A stretch of DNA of 64,000 nt, from assembly GCA_905221605.1 (NCBI GenBank), contig CAJNDS010002282.1, positions 168,501 through 232,500 of the forward strand. Reading direction: 5' to 3'. This document shows positions 40,765 to 51,392 of this stretch, piece after piece. The translations under genes and the position numbers were made by a program. The notes below the pieces were generated by a model, which saw only the letters and a list, made by a program, of their open reading frames with translations, did no database searches and had not been told where the DNA came from. The DNA is from Symbiodinium natans. Its lineage: Eukaryota; Sar; Dinophyceae; Suessiales; Symbiodiniaceae. Positions within the stretch are counted from its first letter, which is position 1; every line of letters begins with the position of its first letter.

Positions 40765-40930
40765 GTTCAGGGTTTAGGGTTTGGGGTTTGGGGTTTGGGG
40801 TTTGGGGTTTGGGGTTTGGGGTTTGGGGTTTGGGGTTTGGGGTTTGGGGTTTGGGGTTTGGGGTTTGGGGGTTGGGGTTGGGGTTTGGGGTTTGGGGTTT
40901 GGGGTTTGGGGGTTTGGGGTTTAGGGCCCC
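40765..40930 (+). repeat. GGGGTTT variant array
   Basis: About 20 copies of GGGGTTT, a one-base variant of TTTAGGG, nearly free of the standard unit except at the edges. It ends in a C-run at 40926-40940. Confidence 0.9.
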
Positions 40931-41224
40931 CCCCCCCCCCCGCCCCTTCAGATGTTTCAGGGCAACGGGACGCCACGTCGCTTCGCTCCCAGCTCCATGT
41001 GCGATGGCAGAGAAGACTCAACAGTTGGTGGAACGACGAAGAAGGCCTCTGGGCCCCAAACCTTAAACCCGAAACCCTAAACCCTAAACCCTAAACCCGA
41101 AACCCTAAACCCTAAGCCCCAGACTCCACACCCTCACGCCTTACACTACCGACACCCCCTGCAGCGCCACCGAGCAGCGGATCCTCACTTTGGCCGCAGG
41201 TGTCGGATAAGCAGGCCTGCTGGG

Positions 41225-41390
41225 AAGGTTTAGGGTTAGGGTTTAGGGTCTAGGGTCTAGGGTCTAGGGTGTAGGGTTTAGAGTTTAGGGGTTAGGATTT
41301 CAGGTCTAAGGTTTAGGGTTTAGGGTTTAGGGTTTAGGGTTTAGGGTTTAGGGTTTAGGGTTTAGGGTTTAGAGTTTAGGGTTCACCAGT
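41225..41390 (+). repeat. TTTAGGG tract with TCTAGGG block
   Basis: TCTAGGG units at 41246-41270 followed by about 12 regular TTTAGGG units to 41385. Confidence 0.85.
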
Positions 41391-41564
41391 CAGCAGCTTG
41401 TCAAGTGACGGAGAAATACCCACCCCCCCATTGGGTCCCCCAACATTCGGAAACAATATCACTTCACATCTCAAGCCAGCCTTGTCCTAAGGCCAGTGGC
41501 CCCTAAATCCTAAAGCCCCAGGCCAGTGGCCCCTTAACCCTAAAGCCCTGGGCCTGAGCCACAA

Positions 41565-41712
41565 AGAAATGTGCCTTAGCCACAAAATGGGCCTTAGCCA
41601 CAGAAGAAAATGGGCCTTAGCCACAGAAGAAAATGGGCCTTAGCCACAGAAGAAAATGGTCCTTAGCCACGAAGAAATGGGCCTTAGCCACGAAGAAATG
41701 GGCCAAGGCAAG
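41565..41712. repeat. 18-23-bp tandem repeat (GGCCTTAGCCACAGAAGAAA)
   Basis: About seven copies of a unit of 18-23 bp; later copies lack part of the A-rich end. It is not telomere-like and lies between two telomere-type tracts. Confidence 0.9.
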
Positions 41713-41897
41713 AGAGGCTTAGGGTTTAGGGCTTAGGATTTGGGGTTTAGGGTTTCGGGTTTAGGGCTCCCCTCTGCAGCCCGAAGCCACCCCCCAAAAC
41801 GCCTCCGTCTGCAAGCACTTGTAGAGGGTTTTGGGGTTGGGTATTGGGGCTGGGGGTTTGGGGTTAGGGGTTAGGGGTTGGGGGTTTAGGGCTAAAT

Positions 41898-41935
41898 CCT
41901 AGTCCCCCAAACTCCTCGGAGTTTGGGGGACTAGG
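41898..41935. repeat. 18-bp-stem hairpin
   Basis: CCTAGTCCCCCAAACTCC and its exact reverse complement are separated by two bases (TC). It could form a strong cruciform or RNA stem. No terminator or gene end is evident beside it. Confidence 0.9.
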
Positions 41936-42174
41936 GCTTGGCATGCCGGTCCGCCTTCTTCGAGGGGCGATGGCTCCCTCAACCCTCATCCCAGGCCCGC
42001 AAACTCTCAACGACAAAAACCCTCAACCCCTAAACCCTAAACCCTTAGAATCTGACCCTAAACCCTAAACCCTCATCCCTCTAACCCCCCCCCCCCTGCC
42101 CCCACAGCCTGCAGCTGGCGGTGATCACTGAACCCCCAAGACTTCAGGATCTCAACCTCCATTTGCCTTGTAAG

Positions 42175-42275
42175 GGTTTAGGGTTCAGGGTTCAGGGTTT
42201 AGGGTTTAGGGTTTAGGGTTTAGGGTTTAGGGTTTAGGGTTTAGGGTTTAGGGTTTAGGGTTTAGGGTTTCGGGT
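42175..42275 (+). repeat. TTTAGGG tract
   Basis: About 14 units following two TTCAGGG variants. Confidence 0.85.
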
Positions 42276-42279
42276 AGGA

Positions 42280-43180
42280 TCTCAACCTTCAGATCTTGTG
42301 CGGGTTAGACGTGAAGTTTGGAGTCAGCGGGGTAGGGTTGAGGGAATTCAGGTTTTGGGAGTTTAGGGTTTAAGGTTTAGGGTTTAGGGTTGAGGCTGTT
42401 AAGGGTTGCGGGCGAATTAGGGTTTGGGAGCTTAGGGTTTAGAATTGACAGTTCAGGGTTGAGGCCCTCGCACGCCTAAGGCTTCCTGGGCACACTCCGC
42501 CCCTTGGATCCCCCTCTCCTACAAGACACCCCCGCACAATGCACCGTCTCATGCACCTTCTAACGCGGGACTCCAGAAAGTAGGGTTTAGGGCTGTTGCT
42601 TAACCCTGTAAAATTAAACCCTAAACCCGAAACCCTAAACCCTAAACCCTAAACCCGAAACCCTAAACCCTAGAACGGGCCCAGGAGAGCGGAGGCCGGA
42701 GTGAGGGTTTGCATGGCATTCACTTCGGACCGAGGACAAAAGAACCCCTAAACCCCAAGCCTAGACCCCGAAGCCTATCTGTGGTAAGTCAACGAAACGT
42801 CCAGATACACCAAAAAACTTTGGTGAATCGCTACCGTTTGAAACATATCTTCATAGTGCATTTGCTCAATATAGCCCCCTCTCCCCCCAACCCTCATCTC
42901 CAATTTATAGGGTTCTTAAGGGGGGGCGGGTTCTTACCTAGGGAACGGGGGCCTTAGGGAGTAGCAGGGAGTACTAGGGGATGTTGGGTCACATAGCCCC
43001 GGTTGCCCCAAAGCCCCCGGACTGGAACTACCTGGACCCAGCCTGGTTTAGGGTTAAGGGGTTTAGGGTTTAGGGTTTAGGGCTGAGGGTTGAGGGTTTA
43101 GGGTTTTTGGGTTTAGTGTTCCGGGTTCACGGTTCAGGGTTTAGGGCTTAGGGTTTAGGGGAAACCCAAAACACGCGCAA
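42280..43180. other. Unassigned region with a possible minus-strand exon
   Basis: Minus strand about 42920-42785 reads GYIEQMHYEDMFQTVAIHQS then FLVYLDVSL, protein-like and longer than the usual island. Plus strand 42985-43035 reads IAPVAPKPPDWNYLDPA. Neither could be joined to other exons. Telomere-type units are present at 42615-42670 and 43060-43160. Confidence 0.35.
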
Positions 43181-43299
43181 ACCTTCAGCGCAAGCCCTCA
43201 AGGCTGAGAAACTCGAAGGTTTTAAGTTTTCGGGTTGGTTTAGGGGGTGGCGTGTAGGCGTTTAGGGGAGAAACAACCCCCCCCCCCTCCCTCCCGGAA

Positions 43300-43470
43300 A
43301 AAAAAAAAAAAAAAACATCAGACCAGTCTGCTTCGGATGTGGGGTCTGGGGCACCAAAACCCATCCCCAACAAAGAAACAAGCCCAACACCAACAAAAAA
43401 GCTAAAAGGCAAACACAAACCCACCCACCCACCCACCCACCCACCCACACACACACACACACACAGAGAA
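43300..43470. repeat. Simple repeats: A-run, CCCA and CA microsatellites
   Basis: A run of about 18 A near 43300, (CCCA)n at 43420-43447 and (CA)n at 43448-43464. The open minus frames here are low-complexity. Confidence 0.9.
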
Positions 43471-43479
43471 AAACACAAA

Positions 43480-44351
43480 AACTAATAAACATGAAAAATA
43501 CAAACACATACTTCAAGCATAAAACAATGAAACCCTGAACCTGAGACACTCAGGCGTCTACACTGAAAACAATCAGGCGCCTACGCGGAAGTTCCTGAGG
43601 AACGGGGCCAAGCACCCACATCTCAGCGCAACCAAGCTGCCGAGGGCTGGCGCCTGGTCTCCCACACAAAGGCTTTAAGCTTTTCTTTGGGTTAAGGGCT
43701 GAAGGCTTCGGGGTCTCGGAGGGGTTGAGGAAGGGTTTGAGGGCAGGCTTAGGAAGGGGCTTCGCGCTTTAGAGGCGTAGGGCCCTGAAGTTTCGGGTGT
43801 TTAAGGGTTTAGGCTTTGGACTTGAGAGGGCTGAAGGAGGGTTTGGGGTTGAGGGTTGAGGGGCTCAGGGTTCAGGGTTCAGGGTTTAGGGTTTAGGGTT
43901 TAGGGTTTAGGGTTTGAGGAGCCCAGTCTGTGAGGCTTTCAGAGGGTTTAGGACTCTGGGCTGGCAGGGGTTGTTCCGAAAACGAGGAAGCTCACTCCGA
44001 CGACCTCTCTGCTGAAAGACATGGATCCTGTGTGCCTGAACTGGTTGAAACTTAGACGGTGTCCCATGGTTGTCCTCCTTCTTTAGTGTCCAGAGTTTCG
44101 GCTCATGCACGTGGCCATCTTGGCAAACGTGGGGCAAAATGTGGGAGCAGACCCCCTGTGAAGATGGATCATATTCAGGAATCCATCACAAAAAGGATGA
44201 AGCCAGACTCAGAACCAGAAGTGTCAAATCGCTACTGGTAGCACTCCGACAACGTATAGGCAAAGCAACAGACAAACTAGTATTGGGTAATGGAATACTC
44301 CATTCAAAGACAATGTACGGCCAGTTCCAGAATGGTTTGCCTCTTGGCGGC
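43480..44351. other. No confident gene
   Basis: A TTTAGGG tract at 43868-43915 and unannotated sequence. Open frames at 43907-44290 on both strands lack a recognisable domain. The piece downstream of the membrane-protein stop (44352) may be its 3' untranslated region. Confidence 0.4.
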
Positions 44352-47090
44352 TTACTCCGTGTCCACATGGGGCTGCAGGCGCTTGCGTGCGACTTCCATC
44401 ACAGACTGGCGGCACGTGAGAACGATCCCCATGAACAAGTGGAACACAATCATTGCCATTGACATCCCAATGCCGAGCCACGCATACCATGCACCACCGA
44501 AGTAGACTACGTCAAGAAGGCCTATGAGGAGTTCGGGGGGGCATCCTCCACCACTCGACCCACATTCAGTGGCTCCCGGAAGCGGTGTAGATCTTCGACC
44601 TCATCCTCGGGCAACTGCAGCGCGACGAGCGCGTTGAAGAGCGGAATCTCCATGGCCGCGGATTGGCTGACAACGGCCTCATCGCCGCCGATCGGTAAGA
44701 AAGCAACCCCTCCTGCAAGCATCCAGGCACAAATTGGAAGCATAGGGCACAGCAAAACCATGGCCAAGACAGCGCCAGTGCCGCCAACACTCCCCACGAT
44801 GACAATGGCTGTCACCAAGACAAGCAGAGATGTGAACAGAGCAGCAAAATGCCACCGCAATCGTTCGCCCTCCAGTGGGTAAAACTTCCAGATCCGTTGG
44901 GTGTAAAACGTTGCTGTCCAGCCGATCGTGGCGCCGAAGGATAGAACGGCAAATATCCAAAGGAAGTTGCCGAGACGAGTGCAGCCGACCACCGCACAAG
45001 CTGGATTCCTTGGTAGCCCAGTAACCATATTATAGTAAGGGCACCCTTCTTTGACTAGGCTATTTTACAAAAGGAACGCATAACCAAAAGAAAGGGTAAA
45101 GGGTACCACTGGGCTGCCAAGAATCTCCAGCTTGTAGACGTCGTAGCGCTCACAATTGTTTAACTGATTCGCGACCCGGCAGTCGGAGTCGGACGCTTGG
45201 ACCTCTGCATCTGCTTCGCACAGTGTGTTGACGCTCAAACTTGCCTGGCACAGCGGCAGGGCCAGTGTCTCCGTCATCGAAGGACACTCCCAGCTCCGCA
45301 AAGGCATCAAGATGCGTGGCGCACCACATGGCACCGAAAAACTCATGAGAGTGTGGCGCTGGTGGGCTTCCAAGGCGTAGATCATCGTGGAGATGAGATT
45401 GCCCGACTCCAGCAACATGCTGATTGCCAGCATCCGAGAAGACCTTTTCATTCTCCGGGACAGTGGCATGGATTCAATGTATTCCGATGAAACTGGATCT
45501 GGTCGCCTTGCTCTTGCTGGCTCTACCTGTGGCGTCACATCCGACGCCGTCGGATCTGACGCAGATGTATCTGCGCCAGCTGCCAGTGGAAGCGGTGCAT
45601 GCTCAGCATCTCTTTGTTCCTGTGGAACTCCAAGGGATTGAGCTCCCTCTGCAGCTTGACGATTTGGGGAATCTGTGCTGGTCAGCAGCTTGATCATCAG
45701 AAGGATCGCCAGCAAAACCACCAAGTAGCCACCGAGCACAGCTAGCGACCAAACTCCTACGTCCACGAAGCCAAACTGAGCCACTTCCAGCTCAGACGGA
45801 GCCTCCGTGCGAGTGGTACTAGTCCAGGTGGTAGTGGAAGTTGTCGAGGTGACGCTGGTGGTGCTGCTGCTGGACGACGTTCTTGTCCGGGTGTAGGTGG
45901 TCGTGGTGGTGGAAATGGTCAACGTTCTTGTGCTGGTAGTGATGGTGGAAATGGTCAACGTTCTTGTGGGGGTGTAGGTGGTAGTGGTGGTGGATGAGCG
46001 GAGTTCGTAAATGGCCGAGGATGCATAGTAACTAGCAACCGCCATGTGACACAGCCCTTCGATAAAAAAAACTGACAAATCTATTGCAGAACTGGTTGGG
46101 AGACTCTGGAATTCCTTGAAGAATCCACTCGCGCCATCCCACGTGTAGACTACGGAATTGGCATTGAAATTGGCAACTACCAAATATTGCACGCCATCGC
46201 TGGCGAAAGCAGACCAACGCATTTGCTCTACTGGTCGGGATGCTTTGCAACTCCAAGAAAGAGACTGTGCTATTCCCTTGGTAAATCTTGGAGACCTGGC
46301 TAGAACTGGCCATTGCCAAATACTGAACACCATCAATGGTGAAGGCCGACCAACTGTTTGCTCCGCTGGCTGCGAGATGTTGGAATTCCACGAAGGAGCC
46401 CCCAACCCCCGCACCTGCCTCCCACTTGTAGATCTTGGAGTCCGTGTTGCACGAATGCCCTCCAGTTATTTGGACATTGGCAACCACAAGGTGCTGAATC
46501 CCATCCATATTGAAGGCCTCAATGCTCCTCGCACAACTGGTCGTGAGACTTTGGAATTCCACGAAGGTGCCGTTTGCGCCATCCCAGCGGTAGATCTTGG
46601 AGTCCTCATGGGAATTGGCAACGGCCAAGTGCTGCACACCATCAAGGGTGAAGGCGCACCAACTCCACCCTCCCCAGGTTGGGATCCGTTGGAATTCCAC
46701 GAAGGATCCACTAGCACTCTCCCATTGGTAAAATGTAGAGTGGACGTTGTACGAAGTACCATCGTAAGGGGTGGCAGTTACGAGCATCTGTGTGCCATTC
46801 ATATCGAAGAGCTCCAACCCTCCACCTCCGTCGTTGACTAGGCTTTGGACTTCCTCAAAGGAGCTGCTAGTGCCACTCCACCTAAAGATTTTGCCGTTGG
46901 AGCCTGTGGGTGAGGTAAGTGCAATGTGCGTTGCTCCGTCAATGACGAAGGAGCCCACCTCATGTGCGGACGCCAATGTGGCCTCCACCACCTCCACAAA
47001 CCCGTAGGCTTGACACGTTGTAATCATATGGGCCAAGAAAATCATAGAGTGGCGCCACCTGTTTGACATAATGGCACATTGCCTGGCCAT
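44352..47090 (-). CDS. Propeller/Thr-rich/multi-pass membrane protein (broken frame)
   Basis: ATG 47090 starts a signal peptide (RHSMIFLAHMITTCQAYGF). About seven repeats of about 45-50 residues follow with the pattern WSAFTIDGVQYLAMASS...SKIYQW, resembling EPTP/beta-propeller repeats. Then come a Thr/Ser-rich stalk (TTTTTYTPTRTLTIS), a transmembrane helix (VWSLAVLGGYLVVLLAILL), a cytoplasmic region, and after a further segment three to four helices (LFTSLLVLVTAIVIVGSV; GIGMSMAMIVFHLFMGIVL). TAA at 44354-44352 ends the protein. Three breaks are seen: a one-base shift near 46215, an in-frame TAA at 45067 inside a small inverted-repeat element (45009-45121) that may be spliced out, and a shift in a run of seven G at 44539-44545. 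Surface receptor or adhesion role is inference. Confidence 0.6.
45009..45121. mobile_element. Small inverted-repeat element or intron inside the membrane-protein gene
   Basis: The plus strand starts CTTGGTAGCCCAGTAACC and ends GGTACCACTGGGCTGCCAAG, imperfect inverted repeats of about 18-20 bp. The reading frame is the same on both sides, but the element holds an in-frame TAA. A GC-AG excision (45117-45009) removes 109 bases, one too many for the frame; 108 would be needed. It may be an introner-like insertion. Confidence 0.5.
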
Positions 47091-47209
47091 GGCTGGCAAG
47101 GGCTACAGATGAAATAAAAAATCGCACGGTGACAAGACTATCACCAGGACCATACTGCAAGCCTACGCACGTGCCAACCAAAATGACATGCATCACCATG
47201 CACCTTCTC

Positions 47210-47312
47210 TTTGTTGCTGAGTTCAGAAGCCCCATAAACGTGTAAACTTTCAGTTCCATAGGGGGATCATCGTGTCTTAAAAGGTGTAACGTGTGCTCAC
47301 CCAGCTACTAAG
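47210..47312. mobile_element. MITE-like element, TTAGTTGCTGAG family
   Basis: 103 bp starting TTTGTTGCTGAGTTCAGAAG and ending with GCTACTAAG-type sequence, with internal GTGTAAACTTTCAGTTC. It matches 51290-51392 in length, ends and internal sequence. Confidence 0.65.
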
Positions 47313-47399
47313 TTCTTATGATGAAAGTGATCCAAACTGTTGTCGAAGCTGGGGCTTGAGCCGCTACAGTTGGTTTCGGCATGCACGCTCAGGACGGCC

Positions 47400-47498
47400 C
47401 CCTAAACCCTAAACCCTAAACCCTAAACCCTAAACCCTAAACCCTAAACCCTAAACCCTAAACCCTAAACCCTAAACCCTAAACCCTAACCCTAAACC
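47400..47498. repeat. CCCTAAA tract
   Basis: Thirteen nearly perfect CCCTAAA units between the MITE-like element and an open but unassigned region (47500-47740). Confidence 0.95.
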
Positions 47499-47765
47499 CA
47501 CATGCATTGCCATATTGATGGCCACCAAAAGCTTCCCATACTGCACCACCACGATTACTACCACCACAACCATGACCACAACAACATCGGCAGCATCGAC
47601 CACAGCTACGTGGCTGCAACTACAGGTGACTCCGGGCCTTTCTGGACGGCTCCTCGCATACTCCGGAGCAGTTCGCTCAGGAGCCTCCTTAGCTGCGTTG
47701 CGTGCCAGTTTCCGGGAACTTGGACAGCTCTTTACACCCTAAACGAAAAAACCCTAAACCCTAAC

Positions 47766-47844
47766 TTGGATCCAGTCTCTTCGCAATCTCCGGCGTCAGC
47801 TCGACGGCGAAGCTGTCGGGTGGAGCTTCGCTGGCCGGCGCCAT
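47766..47844 (-). CDS. Possible first exon, function unknown
   Basis: ATG 47844 opens MAPASEAPPDSFAVELTPEI then AKRLDP, and the frame runs to a GT donor whose intron starts GTTAGGGTTTAGGG. The codon use is like that of genuine dinoflagellate genes. The next exon may lie at 47560-47740, where two minus frames are open, but the join is uncertain. Confidence 0.35.
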
Positions 47845-47879
47845 GTCGACGCGGGAGGAAACCGTGCAGCCCGGGTTCG

Positions 47880-48841
47880 GGTTTGTGGGGTTTAGGGTTT
47901 AGGGGGTAGGGTTGAGGGTTTAGGGTTCAGGGTTTAGGCTTAGGGTTTAGGGTGATATAGGGTTTAGGTAACCCTGAACCCTCAAACCCTAAAACCCTAA
48001 ACCCTGAAACCCTAATACCCCTAAACCCTAAAACCCCTAAACCCTAAACACTGCTGTCGGGTCTTAAGTCTTCGGCTTGAATGATGAAAGCTTAGGTCTT
48101 TGGTGTTCGGTGCTTCGCTCTGCGGAGACCTGGGGGCCCAGCATGAGGTTTAGGGTTTAGGGTTTAGGGTTTAGGGTTTAGGGCTTAGGGCTTAGGGCTT
48201 AGGGCTTAGGGCTTAGGGGTGAATGAGAGTGTGTAGGATTCAGGTCTGGGAAAGTTTCGAGGAGTTTCAAGGAAAGCTTCAAGGAAAGTTCCGAGGAAAG
48301 ATTCGGGGAGCTTCCTTTCTTAGTTTTTGAAGAATTTCAAGCTACAGGGGGCTTGAGGGTTTAGGGCTTCGGGCTTAGGGCTTAGGGTTTAGGGGTTCGT
48401 CTCACATCACGGCGCTGATGCCTCAGACCTTGTGGCTCATGAGCCTCCATGTCCTTCAACTTTAGCCCCAGAACTCCCTCAACCCTAAACCCTAAACCCT
48501 AAACCCTAAACCCTAAACCCTAAACCCTAAACCCTAACCCTAAACCCAGAACCCGAGGCTGGGCAACCCGACGCCCTCCCCGAACCCTACCCCACCTCTA
48601 CGCTCAATCCGACTCAATTCCCATACTCGACACGAGGGTTTGCCGAAGCCCCAAAATCAAAAACAAAACTGAACCCTCCATGACCCTGAACCCTAAACCC
48701 TAAACCAACAAAAAACCTAAACCCTACACAACCCTGAACATCCCCTCCGGAGCCTCCCCGTTACGGAGAACCCTGAATCCTAGACCCGAAGCCCTAAGCC
48801 CTAAGCCCTAAATCCTAAACCCTAAACCTGAAGGGGGCCTC
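47880..48841. repeat. Telomere-type tracts with spacers
   Basis: TTTAGGG at 47885-47965, CCCTAAA variants at 47968-48050, TTTAGGG then CTTAGGG at 48148-48217, a spacer 48235-48350 with repeated GGAAAGNTTC motifs, and CCCTAAA at 48480-48545. No gene is secure. Confidence 0.75.
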
Positions 48842-48936
48842 CCCCTTGCGGAGAATGGCCACGTCCATGCGGGCGGAGGTCGCAAACTTGGCGAGTCGCT
48901 GGCGCTGGCGGATGGCCTTTCGGCATTCTTCTTGCG
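48842..48936 (-). CDS. Exon-like island, function unknown
   Basis: The minus strand reads ECRKAIRQRQRLAKFATSAR then MDVAILRKG, a basic helix with GC-rich codons, between CCCTAAA and TTTAGGG tracts. A GA donor after AAGGGG is possible. Family unknown. Confidence 0.35.
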
Positions 48937-49021
48937 GGAGCTTAGGGTTTAGGGGTTTAGGGTTTAGGGTTTAGGGAGTTCAGGGTTTCGGGAGTTTAGG
49001 GTCTAGGGAGCTTAGGGTTTA

Positions 49022-49132
49022 CTTGGAGGTTCATGGGTAGCGATAAGTAGGGTCATAAGTACCCCCAAGCAGGGTTACAACTTTTGTTACCAGGCTTATC
49101 ACCCTACTCATAGCTACCCATGAACGCCCAAG
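49022..49132. mobile_element. MITE-like element, CTTGGAGGTTCATGG family
   Basis: 111 bp with imperfect 20-bp terminal inverted repeats (CTTGGAGGTTCATGGGTAGC and the complement of CTTGGGCGTTCATGGGTAGC; two mismatches). Inside is a second, weaker inverted pair. It shares ends with the element split by element 2 (20616 and 30726). Confidence 0.75.
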
Positions 49133-51289
49133 CAGCACTTTAGGGATTAGGGTTTCGGGCTCGAGAGGCTTTGGAGTTTTAGGGTGATGTGTGGAAAGGG
49201 CCGTCAGAGGGTTAGGGATGATTGCGATCTACACGGCTTGAGGGTAAATGCATTAGGATCATCCCTGTGGCTATATATATATATATGCATTAAAAAAAGG
49301 AGTGAAAGACATGAATCAAAGAGCCTGCACATGAATGAAGAGGAGAACGAACAAAGCCCCTATGTTAATACTTTTGGGCTTTGCGTTGGGAACCGCGCAT
49401 CTTCATGAAGCCAACATACAACAAGCCTTCAAACACTCCCTCAACCTGCAACCTCCCTAAACCATCCCAAATCCCTAAACCCAAAACCCTAAAGCCTAAA
49501 CCCTAAACCCCAACCAACCCCAAAACCCTGAGGTTTCCCAAACTCCAAACCCCCTAACCCCAAGAGTAAACGTCTCTGCTGCCCCAAGACACTTGGGCCA
49601 AAGACCAAGGGTTTTGGTATTTGTTGTTTATGTGTTCTTGGTGGTTTTGGTGGTTTGTTTTTGTGTTTCTGGTTTTTTGGCGTTGTTTTGGGGGGGGGGT
49701 TATTTTGGGCGGTTGTTTTTTGGGTTTTGGGGGTTCTTTGTGGGTTTTTTGGGCTTTTTCTTGGGTTTCGACGTTCGGGCCTCACGAACCTGCTCGTGGC
49801 TGTGTACACGCTGATCCAGAGGCGCGAAAACCTAGCAGACAAAGACATCTTCAGGCGAATCAGGTTTAGGATTTAGGATGAGGGTTCAGCGGGTGGAGTT
49901 ACCCCAATAAGACTTTTGTTGAAAATGTTTAGAGGGGTTCCATATGATCGCATACTCCCATCGAAGCCTTTCACAAACAAGACCTGCAAGACCCTCAAGA
50001 CAACTTGATATACACATCTGAGAAGGGAAACTTAAACCTGAAACCCTAAGACCCAAAAGCCCTAAGCCTCTTGGGGAAGATAAACCCTAAACCCTAAACC
50101 CTAAACCCTAAACCCTAAACCCTAAACCCTAAACCCTAAACCCTAAGCCCTAAAAGCCCTAAGCCTCTTGGGGAAGATCGAGCCCTCAGCCTCATGCTTT
50201 AACTCTCATGAGGGAACTTTTCCTGAAACAAGGTTTGGGGTTCGGGTGGGCCTTAAGGTCCCTGCAAGAGTACCTTTCAAAGAAACCATCTAAGAAATAT
50301 TCAGCGTACCCCCTTAGCATACCCATACAAGAAATTGAGGGGCGTGGCAAAATCCTTCCCTCTACTCTCCTTGTATAGATTAAGGGGTATCGGTTTTGGG
50401 CTTAGGATTTAGGGTTTAGGGTTTTGGGGGGTTTGGAGTATGCTGAGATATCCTTAGAAACCATGAAGACAGGGCTGCCTCAAAGGGGACTGCACATTAA
50501 GCTCACGGGGTCCGGTCTGGGGGTTTCAGGCTGAGACCATGCGATTTGAGGCGTTGGGTTTGAAAGGACGACCCCAAACCCGAAACCCTAAACCCTGAAC
50601 CCTGAATCCCTAAACCCTAAACCCTAACTAAACCCCAAACCTAAACACTAAACCCTAAACCCCAAACCCTAAACCCTAAACCTTAAACTCGGTGAGGGAA
50701 GTGAGGGGCGGCTTCGCGCCTCCGCCGAAAGTCGGGCAAGGCAGCGCTCACGCGCCTCTTAGAGGTTTGGGATTTAGGGATGGGGAGTTTAGGGTTTTCA
50801 AGGGTCAAGGGTTTAGGGTTTAGGGGTTCAGGGTTTAGGAGTAAGGGCTTGGGGACCCAAGCTTTGGGGAACCGAAATGTCTTGGGAACCCAAATTTTGC
50901 AGAACCCATTTCCAGTAACCCAAGTTGTGGGTCACACAAGTTTTGGGGAATTTAGTGTTTGGGGTTCCGGTTTGAGGTGCCTAAGTTCTGGGGTCACGTT
51001 TGGGGTTCAGCGTAGGCCTTCAGGGTGTATGGTCTCCCTCGGTTCGAAGGATTCGAAGGAGACCCATTTTGGCATGGTGTCACAGGATTGAACCATTTGG
51101 GTTAAACTTACCTGCTCAATCTCCTTATTCTCTTGCTTTTCGTGATCATGACCCGAAATGCTTCCAGCACAAGCAGGTCCGCCCTATGGCTTGCAATCGA
51201 CATCGATCCGCAAGTGTCGCACACGCGGCGCGAAGGACTTAATGCGCTGAATGCCACTGACAGTAGCTTGCCATGTTGGCCCTCGAATC
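49133..51289. other. Unassigned DNA with scattered telomere-type tracts
   Basis: CCCTAAA at 50084-50145, looser units at 50575-50690, TTTAGGG at 50810-50840. Two direct copies of AAGCCCTAAGCCTCTTGGGGAAGAT-type sequence flank the 50084 tract (about 50058 and 50155). A T/G-rich stretch at 49620-49780 gives long but low-complexity frames. Plus strand 49770-49860 reads SGLTNLLVAVYTLIQRRENL, a possible exon. Confidence 0.45.
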
Positions 51290-51392
51290 CTTAGTTGCTG
51301 AGTTCATAAGCCCCCAAAAAGTGTACACTTTCAGTTCTGTCGGGGAGTTTAGTCTCCCAAAAAGTGTAAAGTGTACTCATTCAGCTACTAAG
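51290..51392. mobile_element. MITE-like element at the 3' end of the TYW gene
   Basis: 103 bp beginning CTTAGTTGCTGAGTTCATAA and ending in the inverse TTCAGCTACTAAG, with internal AAGTGTACACTTTCAGTTC. Same family as 47210-47312. Its right terminal repeat overlaps the last codons of the TYW gene and supplies the stop codon. Confidence 0.7.

Noticed and set aside
40767-41094. Gly/Leu/Trp or Pro/Lys repeat proteins
   Set aside because: Translation of the GGGGTTT array on either strand.
43185-43549. Minus-strand Val/Gly/Phe-rich ORFs
   Set aside because: Translation of CA, CCCA and poly-A microsatellites.
49593-49876. Hydrophobic plus-strand ORFs
   Set aside because: T/G-rich low-complexity DNA gives Val/Phe/Leu runs in three frames at once.
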